64,000 bases of DNA from Salegentibacter sp. GTDB taxonomy: Bacteria > Bacteroidota > Bacteroidia > Flavobacteriales > Flavobacteriaceae. Positions 54,695 to 63,727 of this stretch are shown piece after piece. The number at the start of each line of letters is the position of its first letter. Position 1 is the first letter of the stretch. A program made the translations under genes and the position numbers. The DNA lies in NCBI GenBank assembly GCA_017795085.1, contig CP051246.1, positions 3,784,514 to 3,848,513 of the forward strand. Direction: 5' to 3'. The notes beneath the pieces are model-generated. The model searched no databases, was not told the DNA's origin, and was given only the letters and a program-made list of their open reading frames with translations.

Positions 54695-56317
54695 TTACAG
54701 GGAAACCCCACGTTTCCACGGAATGAAGTCATCCTGATTTAAGGCATCGGCTTTGGAAGTTGTTTCGCCGCTTGCTACTTTAACTACATATTCTAAAATC
54801 TCTTCGCCCATTTCTTCTATGGTCTTCTCTCCACGAATCACCCCGCCGGAATCAATATCTACAATATCAGGCATGGTTCGAGCTAAAGTAGAATTTGAAG
54901 AAACCTTAATTACCGGGGCAACAGGATTGCCCGTTGGAGTTCCTAAGCCTGTTGTAAATACCACAATACTCGCACCGGCACCCACCATTGCCGTGGTACT
55001 TTCCACATCATTTCCCGGTGTATTCAATAAGTTAAGTCCGGATTTGGTTACATAATCACCATAATCCAAAACGTCTTCGATTGGCGAAGTGCCTCCTTTT
55101 TTGGCTGCACCAGCTGATTTCATCGCATCGGTAATTAAACCATCTTTAATATTTCCTGGTGAAGGGTTCATATCAAAGCCTGAGCCGGAAGCAATAGCTG
55201 CCTGCTCATAAGCACGGGTAAGTTCTATAAAGCGATTGGCAGTTTCATCGGTTACACAACGATTCACCAATTCCTGCTCAATTCCGCATAATTCAGGAAA
55301 CTCTGAAAGGATTGGCGAGCCTTTTAAGGCGGCCAGTAAATCTGAAGCGTAACCTAATGCCGGATTTGCAGAAATTCCCGAAAAACCATCAGAACCACCA
55401 CATTCCAATCCCATTTTTAGCTTGGAAAGCGGAGCAGGTTTACGGTCTATTTCATTGGCTTTTTTAATTTCGGCAAAAGATTCACGAATAATAGTATTCA
55501 TCATCTCGTCTACCGTACCCATCTGCTGCTGCTCGTATATCATTACCGGCTTTTTAATGTCAGGATTTATCCGTTTTAAAGCCTCTTTAAAAATATCGAT
55601 TTGTAAGTTTTGACAACCTAAGCTCAACACTGTGGCTCCGGCAACATTAGGGTTATTCACGTACCCGGCCAACAATCTAGCCAGCGAAGCACTATCCTGA
55701 CGGATACCGCCACAACCCCCTTGATGGGTAATAAATTTCACTTCAATATTATCAAAAACCGGACTCTCACGGGTTTCGGTTTCTTCTATGACATCGGTAT
55801 TCTCTTCCCCGCTGATTAGGTTACGTAAAAGTGTTCTTTGTTTTGAACCTTTATGAAATGAAAGTTCTTTTTCAAAAACATCTTTTAAGAGTTCAATATT
55901 TCGGTTTTCACAAAATACAAGGGGGAAAAACAACCAGACGTTTTTGGTTCCTACCTGGCCGTCTTCACGATGATAGCCCTTAAAAGTACGGTCTTTCCAT
56001 TTGGAAATATCCGGAGCATTCCAGGAGGTCACCTCCGTTTTTTTGTATGCCTGATTACTTTCGTGTTTTACATTATTTACGGTAATAACCTCGCCGCGTT
56101 TAATAGGCTTCATCGCTTTTCCTACCAAAACGCCATACATATAAATTTTATCATTTTCGGCAAGATCCTCCAGGCTTAGTTTATGTTTTGCAGAAACATC
56201 GGTAAGCAGTTTTACTTTATCACCTTCAACATCAACCGTATCATCTTTCCATAGATCAACCAGAGCAACGGCAACATTATCTCCGGGTTGAACTTTTATT
56301 GCTTTTAACTGTTCCAT
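54695..56317 (-). CDS. uxaA: Altronate dehydratase
   Basis: A 540-aa enzyme dehydrating D-altronate to 2-keto-3-deoxygluconate. The N-terminal SAF domain (about residues 1-95, KVQPGDNVAVALVDL) and the C-terminal catalytic part are fused, as in E. coli UxaA. Key blocks are THQGGCGGIRQDSASLARLL, LECGGSDGFSGISANP and FTTGLGTPTGNPVAPVIKV. It starts five bases after uxaB. Slightly longer than the E. coli protein (495 aa). Confidence 0.95.
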   Translation of the reverse strand: MEQLKAIKVQPGDNVAVALVDLWKDDTVDVEGDKVKLLTDVSAKHKLSLEDLAENDKIYMYGVLVGKAMKPIKRGEVITVNNVKHESNQAYKKTEVTSWNAPDISKWKDRTFKGYHREDGQVGTKNVWLFFPLVFCENRNIELLKDVFEKELSFHKGSKQRTLLRNLISGEENTDVIEETETRESPVFDNIEVKFITHQGGCGGIRQDSASLARLLAGYVNNPNVAGATVLSLGCQNLQIDIFKEALKRINPDIKKPVMIYEQQQMGTVDEMMNTIIRESFAEIKKANEIDRKPAPLSKLKMGLECGGSDGFSGISANPALGYASDLLAALKGSPILSEFPELCGIEQELVNRCVTDETANRFIELTRAYEQAAIASGSGFDMNPSPGNIKDGLITDAMKSAGAAKKGGTSPIEDVLDYGDYVTKSGLNLLNTPGNDVESTTAMVGAGASIVVFTTGLGTPTGNPVAPVIKVSSNSTLARTMPDIVDIDSGGVIRGEKTIEEMGEEILEYVVKVASGETTSKADALNQDDFIPWKRGVSL

Positions 56318-56322
56318 AATCT

Positions 56323-57780
56323 TTAGTTTTCTACTTGTACATTTTTTAAAAATGCAGCAAAGCCTTTTTCAATTCCTTTATGCTCAATCTCTTCAAGGGC
56401 ATCAGCTATTTGCTCCTGAAGCTCAGGGATCTTTGTGAGGTCTTCATCCCAAAATTCAGTTTGGGAAAGCACCTCTCCCGCAATTTCCTGGTAGCTGTGC
56501 TTCTCCCAAACAATTTGAAAAAAGTTTTTAATAGAAGCATCATCCTGAACGGGCATTACATCATTGTCCCACTCACCACGATAAAACCTTATTAAGCAAG
56601 CGAAAGCAAAGGTTAAATGAGGGGGTAATTGCTTATTTTTCTTCTGAAAAGTAAGCAAACTTGGTAATACCCGTACTTTAAATTTCGAAATGGAATTCAG
56701 TGCGATACTAGCCAATTGGTGCTTAATAAAAGGATTTCTAAACCGATCTAAAACCTCTTCAGCAAATGTTTCCAATTCTTCTTTTGAAAGGCTAAGTGTT
56801 GGAATAATTTCTTCAAAAACCGCTTTTTTAATAAAACCACCGGTAAATTCATTATCTACGGTTTCTTTAACCGTTTTATTTCCGTAAAGTAGTGAAAATG
56901 GTACCATAGTGGTATGTGCCCCATTTAAAATGCGTACTTTTCGGGTTCGATAAGGTTGCATATCTTTAACCACCAGGATATTCTCATCAATCTTATCAAA
57001 AGGGATTTTCTTCTTTAATTTTTCATCACCTTCAATTACCCAAAGTAAGAAAACTTCAGCAGTAACTACCAGTTTATCTTCAAATTCCAGTTTTTCCTGA
57101 TAGCTTTCAATATCATCTTTGGGATAGCCGGGTACAATTCTATCTACAAGAGTATTATGAAAACTACAGGCCTTTTCTACCCAATCGGCAAATTTATTTT
57201 CCAGGTTCCATAAATCAATATATTTAAAGATAATCCCCTTTAGGGTATCGGCATTGTAATTAATAAGCTCACAAGGAATAAGCGTTAGGCCTTTAGAAGT
57301 AGCACCTTCAAAATGTTTAAAGCGTTCATATAATAAAGCCGTTAATTTAGCGGGAAAACTATTATGTGGCCAACCCTTTAATTTATCTTTTTTATCAAAA
57401 GTGATCCCAGCTTCGGTAGTATTGGAAATCACAAGTTCCAACTCCTCTTCACGGGCCAGGGCAAGGTAATTTTCATAATCGATATAGGGATCGACCCCTT
57501 TAGTGATACAGCTAATGGTCTTTTGCTGCTGAATTTCCTTTCCACCGGACACACCGCGCATAAACAGATTGTAGAGGCCATCCTGTTCATTAAGCATATT
57601 AACAAGGCCTGAAGAAATAGGCTGTACCACGGCAACCCCCGCATTAAATCCTGCTTCTTCATTAAGTTTATTGATAATATAATCTACAAAGGCACGTAGA
57701 AAGTTACCTTCTCCAAACTGAACCACCTTAACCGGAAGTTCATTTTTTATACCTGCATTTTCTCTATTTAATCTTTCCAT
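56323..57780 (-). CDS. uxaB: Tagaturonate reductase
   Basis: A 485-aa long-chain mannitol-dehydrogenase-family enzyme reducing D-tagaturonate to D-altronate with NADH. The N-terminal VVQFGEGNFLRAFVDYIINKLNEE, SNTTEAGI, the catalytic lysine region TRKVRILNGAHTTMVP and FKVRVLPSLLTF are all as in UxaB. Length matches the family (483 in E. coli). It lies between the TRAP genes and uxaA. Confidence 0.95.
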   Translation of the reverse strand: MERLNRENAGIKNELPVKVVQFGEGNFLRAFVDYIINKLNEEAGFNAGVAVVQPISSGLVNMLNEQDGLYNLFMRGVSGGKEIQQQKTISCITKGVDPYIDYENYLALAREEELELVISNTTEAGITFDKKDKLKGWPHNSFPAKLTALLYERFKHFEGATSKGLTLIPCELINYNADTLKGIIFKYIDLWNLENKFADWVEKACSFHNTLVDRIVPGYPKDDIESYQEKLEFEDKLVVTAEVFLLWVIEGDEKLKKKIPFDKIDENILVVKDMQPYRTRKVRILNGAHTTMVPFSLLYGNKTVKETVDNEFTGGFIKKAVFEEIIPTLSLSKEELETFAEEVLDRFRNPFIKHQLASIALNSISKFKVRVLPSLLTFQKKNKQLPPHLTFAFACLIRFYRGEWDNDVMPVQDDASIKNFFQIVWEKHSYQEIAGEVLSQTEFWDEDLTKIPELQEQIADALEEIEHKGIEKGFAAFLKNVQVEN

Positions 57781-57806
57781 TTTACATTAATTTTCAGAAC
57801 TATTTA

Positions 57807-59096
57807 TTATTCAAATAATTGTGGCAGCCATAGGCTTATTTCGGGGACAAAAGTCACCAGCAACAGGACGATAAACATCACGATATAGAGTGGCAACAAA
57901 GGTTTGATCACCTTTTCAATGGTGGTCTTGGCCACCCCCACCCCAATAAAGAGCACCGAGCCTACCGGCGGGGTACAAAGCCCCACACAAAGGTTCATCA
58001 CCATCATAATACCGAAGTGTACCGGATCTACGCCTAATTCCATCGTGATGGGCAAAAAGATGGGCGTGAATATGAGTACTGCCGGGGTCATATCCATAAA
58101 AGTCCCCACAAACAACAAGAGTAAATTAATGATGAGCAGGATTACAAATTTATTATCACTAAGTCCCAAGAGGGCTTCACTTACATTTTGCGGGATATTT
58201 TCAAAACTCATCACCCACGACATACTCATAGAAGTCGCAATAAGCAGCATCACAACTGACGTAGTCCCTACGGAACTTAAAAAAGTGTTGTATAATTTTT
58301 TAGGGTTCATCTCCCGGTAAATCGCTGCCAGGATAAGGCAATATAAAACAGCTATGGCCGAGGCTTCGGTAGCCGTAAATATTCCGGCTACAATCCCCCC
58401 GATTACAATAATGAGTAAAAGCAAACTGGGCAGGGCATCCAAAAAGGTCCAAACGATGCGTTTAGCACTACTCTTCTCCCCGGCCGGGTATTTCTTGATC
58501 TTAATCCATACCGCCGCGGTAAGCATCAGAGCCAGTCCCATTATAATACCGGGCAAATACCCCGCCAAAAACAAGGAGGCAATGGACACCCCGCCACTGG
58601 CCAGGGAATATACAATCAGTACGTTGGAAGGCGGTATCACCAATCCCGTGGTAGAGGAGGTAACATTAATCGCAGCACCAAACTCCCGGGAATAATTCTC
58701 CTTCTCCATTCTTGGGCCTAATATTCCCCCAATGGCTGAAGCCGCAGCTACCGCTGAGCCGGAGATGGCTCCAAAAAGCATCGCAGCAATTACATTTACA
58801 TAAATAAGTCCGCCGGGCAAAGAGCCTATAAGCGCTTTGGCAAAATTAATAAGCCGGGTGGCAATCCCGCCCTGGTTCATAATCTGGCCAGCCAAAATGA
58901 AAAATGGGATCGCCAATAGTGAAAAACTGTCCAGCCCCGTGGCCATTCGTTGGGCCACTGTGGTATAGGCCGCCAGTGAATCTAAAGAAACCGCCAGGGT
59001 AAGTACGCAGGATATTCCGATAGACCAGGCTACCGGCACTCCAATACCCAGCAGGATTATAAACGAAATAACTAAAATGGCTACTTCTATCATCAT
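57807..59096 (-). CDS. dctM: TRAP transporter large permease (DctM-like)
   Basis: A 429-aa inner-membrane protein with about twelve hydrophobic segments and the DctM signatures GVPVAWSIG, AIPFFILAGQIMNQGG, GAISGSAVAAASAIGGILGP and TPPVGSVLFIG. It is the sodium-driven channel subunit of the TRAP system. Its start overlaps dctQ by four bases. Local GC is clearly higher than in uxaB (29 of 60 bases in 58501-58560 against 20 of 60 in 56641-56700). Confidence 0.95.
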   Translation of the reverse strand: MMIEVAILVISFIILLGIGVPVAWSIGISCVLTLAVSLDSLAAYTTVAQRMATGLDSFSLLAIPFFILAGQIMNQGGIATRLINFAKALIGSLPGGLIYVNVIAAMLFGAISGSAVAAASAIGGILGPRMEKENYSREFGAAINVTSSTTGLVIPPSNVLIVYSLASGGVSIASLFLAGYLPGIIMGLALMLTAAVWIKIKKYPAGEKSSAKRIVWTFLDALPSLLLLIIVIGGIVAGIFTATEASAIAVLYCLILAAIYREMNPKKLYNTFLSSVGTTSVVMLLIATSMSMSWVMSFENIPQNVSEALLGLSDNKFVILLIINLLLLFVGTFMDMTPAVLIFTPIFLPITMELGVDPVHFGIMMVMNLCVGLCTPPVGSVLFIGVGVAKTTIEKVIKPLLPLYIVMFIVLLLVTFVPEISLWLPQLFE

Positions 59097-59560
59097 ACCA
59101 GGTAAGTTTTAGGGTTTAATAGTTCATTTACTTTATAAATCACCGTTAGCACACCACTAATCGGCAAAACGGCATATACTACTGACAAAGGCATTCCAAG
59201 GGCTGCAGAGGTTTGTCCCAAAATATGGTTGACATACACCAGGTTACCCCCACCGATAATCATCACCACAATACAAAAAGCAATAATGAGCAGGTTGATA
59301 AATCGTCTCAGGCGAACCCGTCCCTTGTCGCTTAACTTGGGAGCCAAAATATCGATGGCAAGGTGTTGCCGCTGGCCGGCAATATAGGCCGCCCCAAGCA
59401 CACCTATCCATATAAGCAGGTAACGCGCTACTTCTTCGGTAAAGGAACTCGAAGCTTGTAAAAGGTACCTGGAAAATACCTGCCAGGAAACCGCCACGGT
59501 CATAAGGACCATCAGGAAGACCAAAAAGCCCCCTAAAATCTTATCTAAGGTTAATTTCAT
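59093..59560 (-). CDS. dctQ: TRAP transporter small permease (DctQ-like)
   Basis: A 155-aa protein with four hydrophobic segments and the DctQ-typical VSWQVFSRYLL, FTEEVARYLLIWIGVLGAAY and QRQHLAIDIL. It bridges the substrate-binding and large permease subunits. ATGA overlaps link it to dctP upstream and dctM downstream. Confidence 0.94.
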   Translation of the reverse strand: MKLTLDKILGGFLVFLMVLMTVAVSWQVFSRYLLQASSSFTEEVARYLLIWIGVLGAAYIAGQRQHLAIDILAPKLSDKGRVRLRRFINLLIIAFCIVVMIIGGGNLVYVNHILGQTSAALGMPLSVVYAVLPISGVLTVIYKVNELLNPKTYLV

Positions 59561-60588
59561 GGCTGTTCGTCTTGTTTAAATTCTGTATGCTCTATTTCTT
59601 CGATAACCGCTTTCATTTCCGGGTCTTTTTTAAATTCCTTGTACATCGGCTCCACCATAGCCCGAAATTCCTCCTGCTCAGGGTAGGTTACTTCCACCCC
59701 GGCTTCCTGGATCGCCTCCAGGGCTTCCATTTCGGCCTCGTGCCAGATTTTCTTTTCATATTCTGAAGATTCCATAGCAGCTTCCTTGAGCCACCCTTGT
59801 TCTTCTTCAGAAAGCTTATCCCAAACCAGGGTACTGATCAGAAGTTCATCGGGCAGCGCGGTATGCTCGTCCATCATATAATATTTACATACCTCATAAT
59901 GCCTTGAGAGGTAAAAACTCGGCAGGTTGTTCTCGGCCCCATCAACAATACCCTGTTGCAGCGCGGTATATAATTCCCCCCAGGCAATTGGTGTCGGGGA
60001 ACCGCCCAGCATATCGACCATCGTCATCGCGGTATTACTTTCCATAACCCGGAGTTTCTGGCCTTCCAAATCTGCCGGTGACTCCATAGGCTTGGTGCTG
60101 TAAAAGCTACGGCTACCGGCATCGTAAAATGTAAGCCCTTTTACCCGTTGGGGTAGGCCATCGTTCAAAAGTTTTTCGCCTACCGGGCCTTCCAAAACCT
60201 CAAAGCGGTGCTCCCGACTCTTAAACAAAAAAGGCAGGCCAAATACCTTAAGGCTGGGAACAAAATTTTCAAGTACCCCAGTAGAGACCTTGGTCATCCC
60301 CAGGCTCCCGATTTGCAAAAGCTCGATGGCTTCCCGCTCGGTGCCGAGCTGCTGGTTGGGGTAAATATCAATTTGAAGGCTCCCGGCTGATTTTTCCCGG
60401 GCACGCTCGGCCATAAATAACATCGCCTCGTGTACCGGATGGGAGGTGTCCAGACCGTGACCCAGCTTTATCACCGTCTTCCCGCCTACAATTTCCTCTT
60501 TAATATCCTTACAGCCCGATACCGTGAACATAACCAGCAGCAAGGCTAAAATGCCCAGGGATTTTATATGTTTGCTATTAAATCCCAT
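59557..60588 (-). CDS. dctP: TRAP transporter substrate-binding lipoprotein (DctP-like)
   Basis: A 343-aa periplasmic binding protein, apparently lipid-anchored (Cys26 in FTVSGCKDI). Family blocks: IKLGHGLDTSHPVHEAMLF, ERAREKSAGSLQIDIYPNQQLGTEREAIEL, the carboxylate-binding arginine region LEGQKLRVMESN, and GIVDGAENNLPSFYLSRHYEV. Position among uxaC, kdgK, eda, uxaB and uxaA points to galacturonate, glucuronate or oligouronide binding. A lipid anchor is less common than a free periplasmic form. Confidence 0.93.
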   Translation of the reverse strand: MGFNSKHIKSLGILALLLVMFTVSGCKDIKEEIVGGKTVIKLGHGLDTSHPVHEAMLFMAERAREKSAGSLQIDIYPNQQLGTEREAIELLQIGSLGMTKVSTGVLENFVPSLKVFGLPFLFKSREHRFEVLEGPVGEKLLNDGLPQRVKGLTFYDAGSRSFYSTKPMESPADLEGQKLRVMESNTAMTMVDMLGGSPTPIAWGELYTALQQGIVDGAENNLPSFYLSRHYEVCKYYMMDEHTALPDELLISTLVWDKLSEEEQGWLKEAAMESSEYEKKIWHEAEMEALEAIQEAGVEVTYPEQEEFRAMVEPMYKEFKKDPEMKAVIEEIEHTEFKQDEQP

Positions 60589-61260
60589 TTATCCTTTTAT
60601 CGTTTTCACTGTTTGTAAAGCTTCTTGTACGCTGACTTTAATTGCATTATAATCAAAGTCACCATTCTCTTTTTTCTGAAAGAGTTTGGAGCCAATACCC
60701 ACGCAGTGGACCCCGGCTTCAAACCATTCTTTTAAATTTTCTTCTGTTGGGCTTACCCCGCCGGTAGGCATAATCCTACTCCACGGAAGTGGGCCTTTGA
60801 CCGCCTTTACAAAGCCGGGGCCACCAACCTGGGCCCCAGGGAAAATCTTTACCACCTCGGCACCGAGCTCCTGGGCCTGGTTGATTTCAGTTACTGAACC
60901 ACAGCCCGGCATCCAGGCTACCATCCTTCTATTACAGGTCTTGGCCATTTCCGGGTTTACCAGTGGAGACACCACAAAGTTCGCCCCTAACTGAAGGTAT
61001 AAAGCCGCAGTGGCCGCATCAATCACCGAACCTACTCCCAAGACCATCTCGGGAAGTGCTGTTTCTGCATACTGGTTGAGGGCTTTAAATAGCTCGTGGG
61101 CATAATCCCCCCGGTTGGTGAATTCAAAGGTACGGGCGCCTCCTTCATAACAGGCCTTTAAAGCTTGCTTGCAGGTCTCCAGGTCCTTATGATAAAATAC
61201 CGGGACAATCCCGGTCTCTTCCATCGTTTGCGTGACTTGTATACGTGAGAATCTTGCCAT
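60589..61260 (-). CDS. eda: KDPG/KHG aldolase
   Basis: A 223-aa class I aldolase splitting 2-keto-3-deoxy-6-phosphogluconate to pyruvate and glyceraldehyde-3-phosphate. The Bacteroidetes-style TFEFTNRGDYAHELF, GVGSVIDAATAALYLQLGANFVVSP, the Schiff-base lysine in EVVKIFPGAQVGGPGFVKA and PTGGVSPTEENLKEW are present. It abuts the dctP start with no gap. Confidence 0.95.
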   Translation of the reverse strand: MARFSRIQVTQTMEETGIVPVFYHKDLETCKQALKACYEGGARTFEFTNRGDYAHELFKALNQYAETALPEMVLGVGSVIDAATAALYLQLGANFVVSPLVNPEMAKTCNRRMVAWMPGCGSVTEINQAQELGAEVVKIFPGAQVGGPGFVKAVKGPLPWSRIMPTGGVSPTEENLKEWFEAGVHCVGIGSKLFQKKENGDFDYNAIKVSVQEALQTVKTIKG

Positions 61261-61277
61261 TTATTTTGTCGTGTTTG

Positions 61278-62297
61278 TTATCGTTTTATCCGGCCACCGG
61301 TATTACCCGAGGCTACTTCTTCTATTTCGGCCACACTGGCCAGGTTCGCATCGCCCAAAATCGTATGCTTGATGCCGCAGGCGGCATTGGCAAACTCCAA
61401 TGTTTTCTGGTCATCAAAATGCCGTAATCCGTAGATAACCCCCGCGGCATAAGCATCCCCCGTGCCAATACGGTCGACCACATCGCTGATCTCCAACTCC
61501 TGGGTCCTCAGGTAGGCTTTCCCGGTCCAGGCCTGGGCGTATATCTTTTGCCAACTCGCACTAAGGCCCGTGCGTACCTTATCAAAGACTTTTTCAATCC
61601 TCGGGCATGCTTTAATTAATGCTTTGGAAGCTGCGATAAAGCCTTCTTTCGAAAATTCGAAGTCCGTTTTGAGCAGCTCGTTAATCTCGTTCACTCCGCC
61701 GATAAAAATTGTGGATAGCCCGGTGAGTTCTTTTAAGATTTTATCCCCCTCTTTTCCGTATTTCCACAGGTTACTCCGGTAAGCCGGGTCGGCGCTTACC
61801 GTAATGCCTTGCTTTTTTGCTTGTTCAAGCCCTGCTTTTAAAGTTTCATAAGCTCCTTCGGAAATACCGGGCGTAATCCCGGTCCAATGCAGGTGGCTAC
61901 AACCCCTTAAAGCTTCTTTCCAGTTTACGGCTTTTGGGGCTATATGGGAAAAAGCCCCGTGGAGGCGGTTATAGGAAATTCGGCTGGGGCGCATCCCCGA
62001 GCCGACTTCCAAAAAATATAGGCCTAAGGGATGCTTGGTTTTATTGATATATTGGGCATCGATGCCATAGCTCCTGATGCTTGCCAAAGCGGCCTCCCCC
62101 ACAAAATCATCGGAAACTTGGCTTACATAACGCGTGGGTTCCCCCAGTACTGCCAGGGAGGCGGCCACGTTGAGTTCGGTGCCGCCAAAATAGTATTCCA
62201 AGGTATTGTCCTGGCGAAGTTGGCGCTTATCCGAAGGCGAGAGCCGAAGCATGACTTCGCCGAAGCTTAGAACCGTATTGTTTGCTGAATTTCCCAT
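61278..62297 (-). CDS. kdgK: 2-keto-3-deoxygluconate kinase (PfkB family)
   Basis: A 339-aa ribokinase-family enzyme phosphorylating KDG to KDPG. The first PfkB signature is GGTELNVAASLAVLGE and the second, with the catalytic aspartate, is DRIGTGDAYAAGVIYGL. The start overlaps the uxaC stop by one base (TAATG). GC is very high for this genome (37 of 60 bases in 61441-61500). Substrate is inferred from the neighbours uxaC and eda. Confidence 0.93.
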   Translation of the reverse strand: MGNSANNTVLSFGEVMLRLSPSDKRQLRQDNTLEYYFGGTELNVAASLAVLGEPTRYVSQVSDDFVGEAALASIRSYGIDAQYINKTKHPLGLYFLEVGSGMRPSRISYNRLHGAFSHIAPKAVNWKEALRGCSHLHWTGITPGISEGAYETLKAGLEQAKKQGITVSADPAYRSNLWKYGKEGDKILKELTGLSTIFIGGVNEINELLKTDFEFSKEGFIAASKALIKACPRIEKVFDKVRTGLSASWQKIYAQAWTGKAYLRTQELEISDVVDRIGTGDAYAAGVIYGLRHFDDQKTLEFANAACGIKHTILGDANLASVAEIEEVASGNTGGRIKR

Positions 62298-63700
62298 TAA
62301 AAATCGAAATAATCTTTGGCGTTATGGTAACAGATTTTAGCTATCGTATCACCTACAAGCTCCATATCATCAGGCAATGCCCCGCTGGCGATTTCCTGGC
62401 CAAACAAGTTACACAATACCCGTCTGAAATACTCGTGGCGCGGGAAGGAAAGAAAACTCCTCGAATCGGTAAGCATCCCGATAAAGGTGCTGATTAGCCC
62501 CATATTCGATAGGGCGTTCAGCTGCTTTTCCATCCCGTCTTTCTGGTCTAAAAACCACCAGCCGGAACCAAACTGTACTTTCCCTTTAATGCTGCCGTCA
62601 TTGAAATTCCCGATCATCGTAGCGAACATCGCATTATCGGCCGGGTTTAAATTGTAAAGGATGGTTTTGGTCAGTTTATCTTTCCCGTCAAGGGTATCTA
62701 AAAACTTCGAGAGGTTTTCTGCCTGTTTATAATCACCGATGGAATCCCATCCGGTATCCGGGCCAAGCTGGGCAAGCATCCGTTTGTTGTTGTTTCGAAG
62801 GGCGCCCAAATGGAATTGTTGGACCCAACCAAATTCGTGATACCGTTGTCCTAAATATAGTAAAATTGCGGTTTTAAACTGTTCCTGTTCTTTATGAGAA
62901 AGACGGCCTCCACTTCTTCTTTTGCTGAAGATCTTTTCGATTTCGGCATCGGTAAATTCTTCGAAGGAAACAAAGTTCAGGCCGTGGTCGCAAAGCCGGC
63001 AACCGTGGTGATGAAAATATTCAATACGCTTGCCCAGGGCATCTTTTAAGTCCTTATAGCTTTCAATGGAAATATCGGCTGCTTTTCCTAACGCATCCAA
63101 ATACTCATTATAGCCATCGGCTTCGATCAGTATCGATTTATCCGGACGAAAAGCGGTGCTCATGGTTATGCTGAAATCGCTTTTCGCCATTTCCCGGTGA
63201 TACTCCAGGCTATCCGTCGGGTCTTCCGTGGTACACAAAGATTCCACGTTCATTTTCTCAAGCAAGCCCCGGCAGGAATTTTCAGGCTGTTGCAACTGGG
63301 CATTCACATTTTCATAAATGGAAGCAGCGTTTTTTTCATTCAGCAGCTCATCAACACCAAAATAACGCTTCAGCTCCAAATGCGTCCAGTGGTACAACGG
63401 ATTTCTTAAGGTATGGGGGACCGTTTTTGCCCAGGCCTCAAACTTTTCCTGATCGGAAGCCTCACCCGTGATGAATTTCTCATCCAACCCCATCGTACGC
63501 ATCGCACGCCATTTATAATGGTCCCCATGCAACCATACCTGCGAGATATTATCAAAACTACGGTTGCCCGCAATCTCTCCAGGAGGTAAATGGTTGTGGT
63601 AATCTATGATGGGCTGGGGCGCAGCGTAAGTATGATACAACTCCTCTGCATACTTGTTGCTTAAAAGGAAGTTATTGGTTATAAATTTTTTTGAACTCAT
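62297..63700 (-). CDS. uxaC: Glucuronate/galacturonate isomerase
   Basis: A 467-aa amidohydrolase-fold isomerase converting galacturonate to tagaturonate and glucuronate to fructuronate. The metal site IIDYHNHLPPGEI, the long conserved DHYKWRAMRTMGLDEKFITG, FRPDKSILIEADGYNEYLDAL, LCDHGLNFV and GSGWWFLDQKDGMEKQL are typical. Length is normal (470 in E. coli). It lies just after kduD. Confidence 0.96.
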   Translation of the reverse strand: MSSKKFITNNFLLSNKYAEELYHTYAAPQPIIDYHNHLPPGEIAGNRSFDNISQVWLHGDHYKWRAMRTMGLDEKFITGEASDQEKFEAWAKTVPHTLRNPLYHWTHLELKRYFGVDELLNEKNAASIYENVNAQLQQPENSCRGLLEKMNVESLCTTEDPTDSLEYHREMAKSDFSITMSTAFRPDKSILIEADGYNEYLDALGKAADISIESYKDLKDALGKRIEYFHHHGCRLCDHGLNFVSFEEFTDAEIEKIFSKRRSGGRLSHKEQEQFKTAILLYLGQRYHEFGWVQQFHLGALRNNNKRMLAQLGPDTGWDSIGDYKQAENLSKFLDTLDGKDKLTKTILYNLNPADNAMFATMIGNFNDGSIKGKVQFGSGWWFLDQKDGMEKQLNALSNMGLISTFIGMLTDSRSFLSFPRHEYFRRVLCNLFGQEIASGALPDDMELVGDTIAKICYHNAKDYFDF

Positions 63701-63727
63701 AATTTAAATTTTTCGGTTTGGTCGAGG

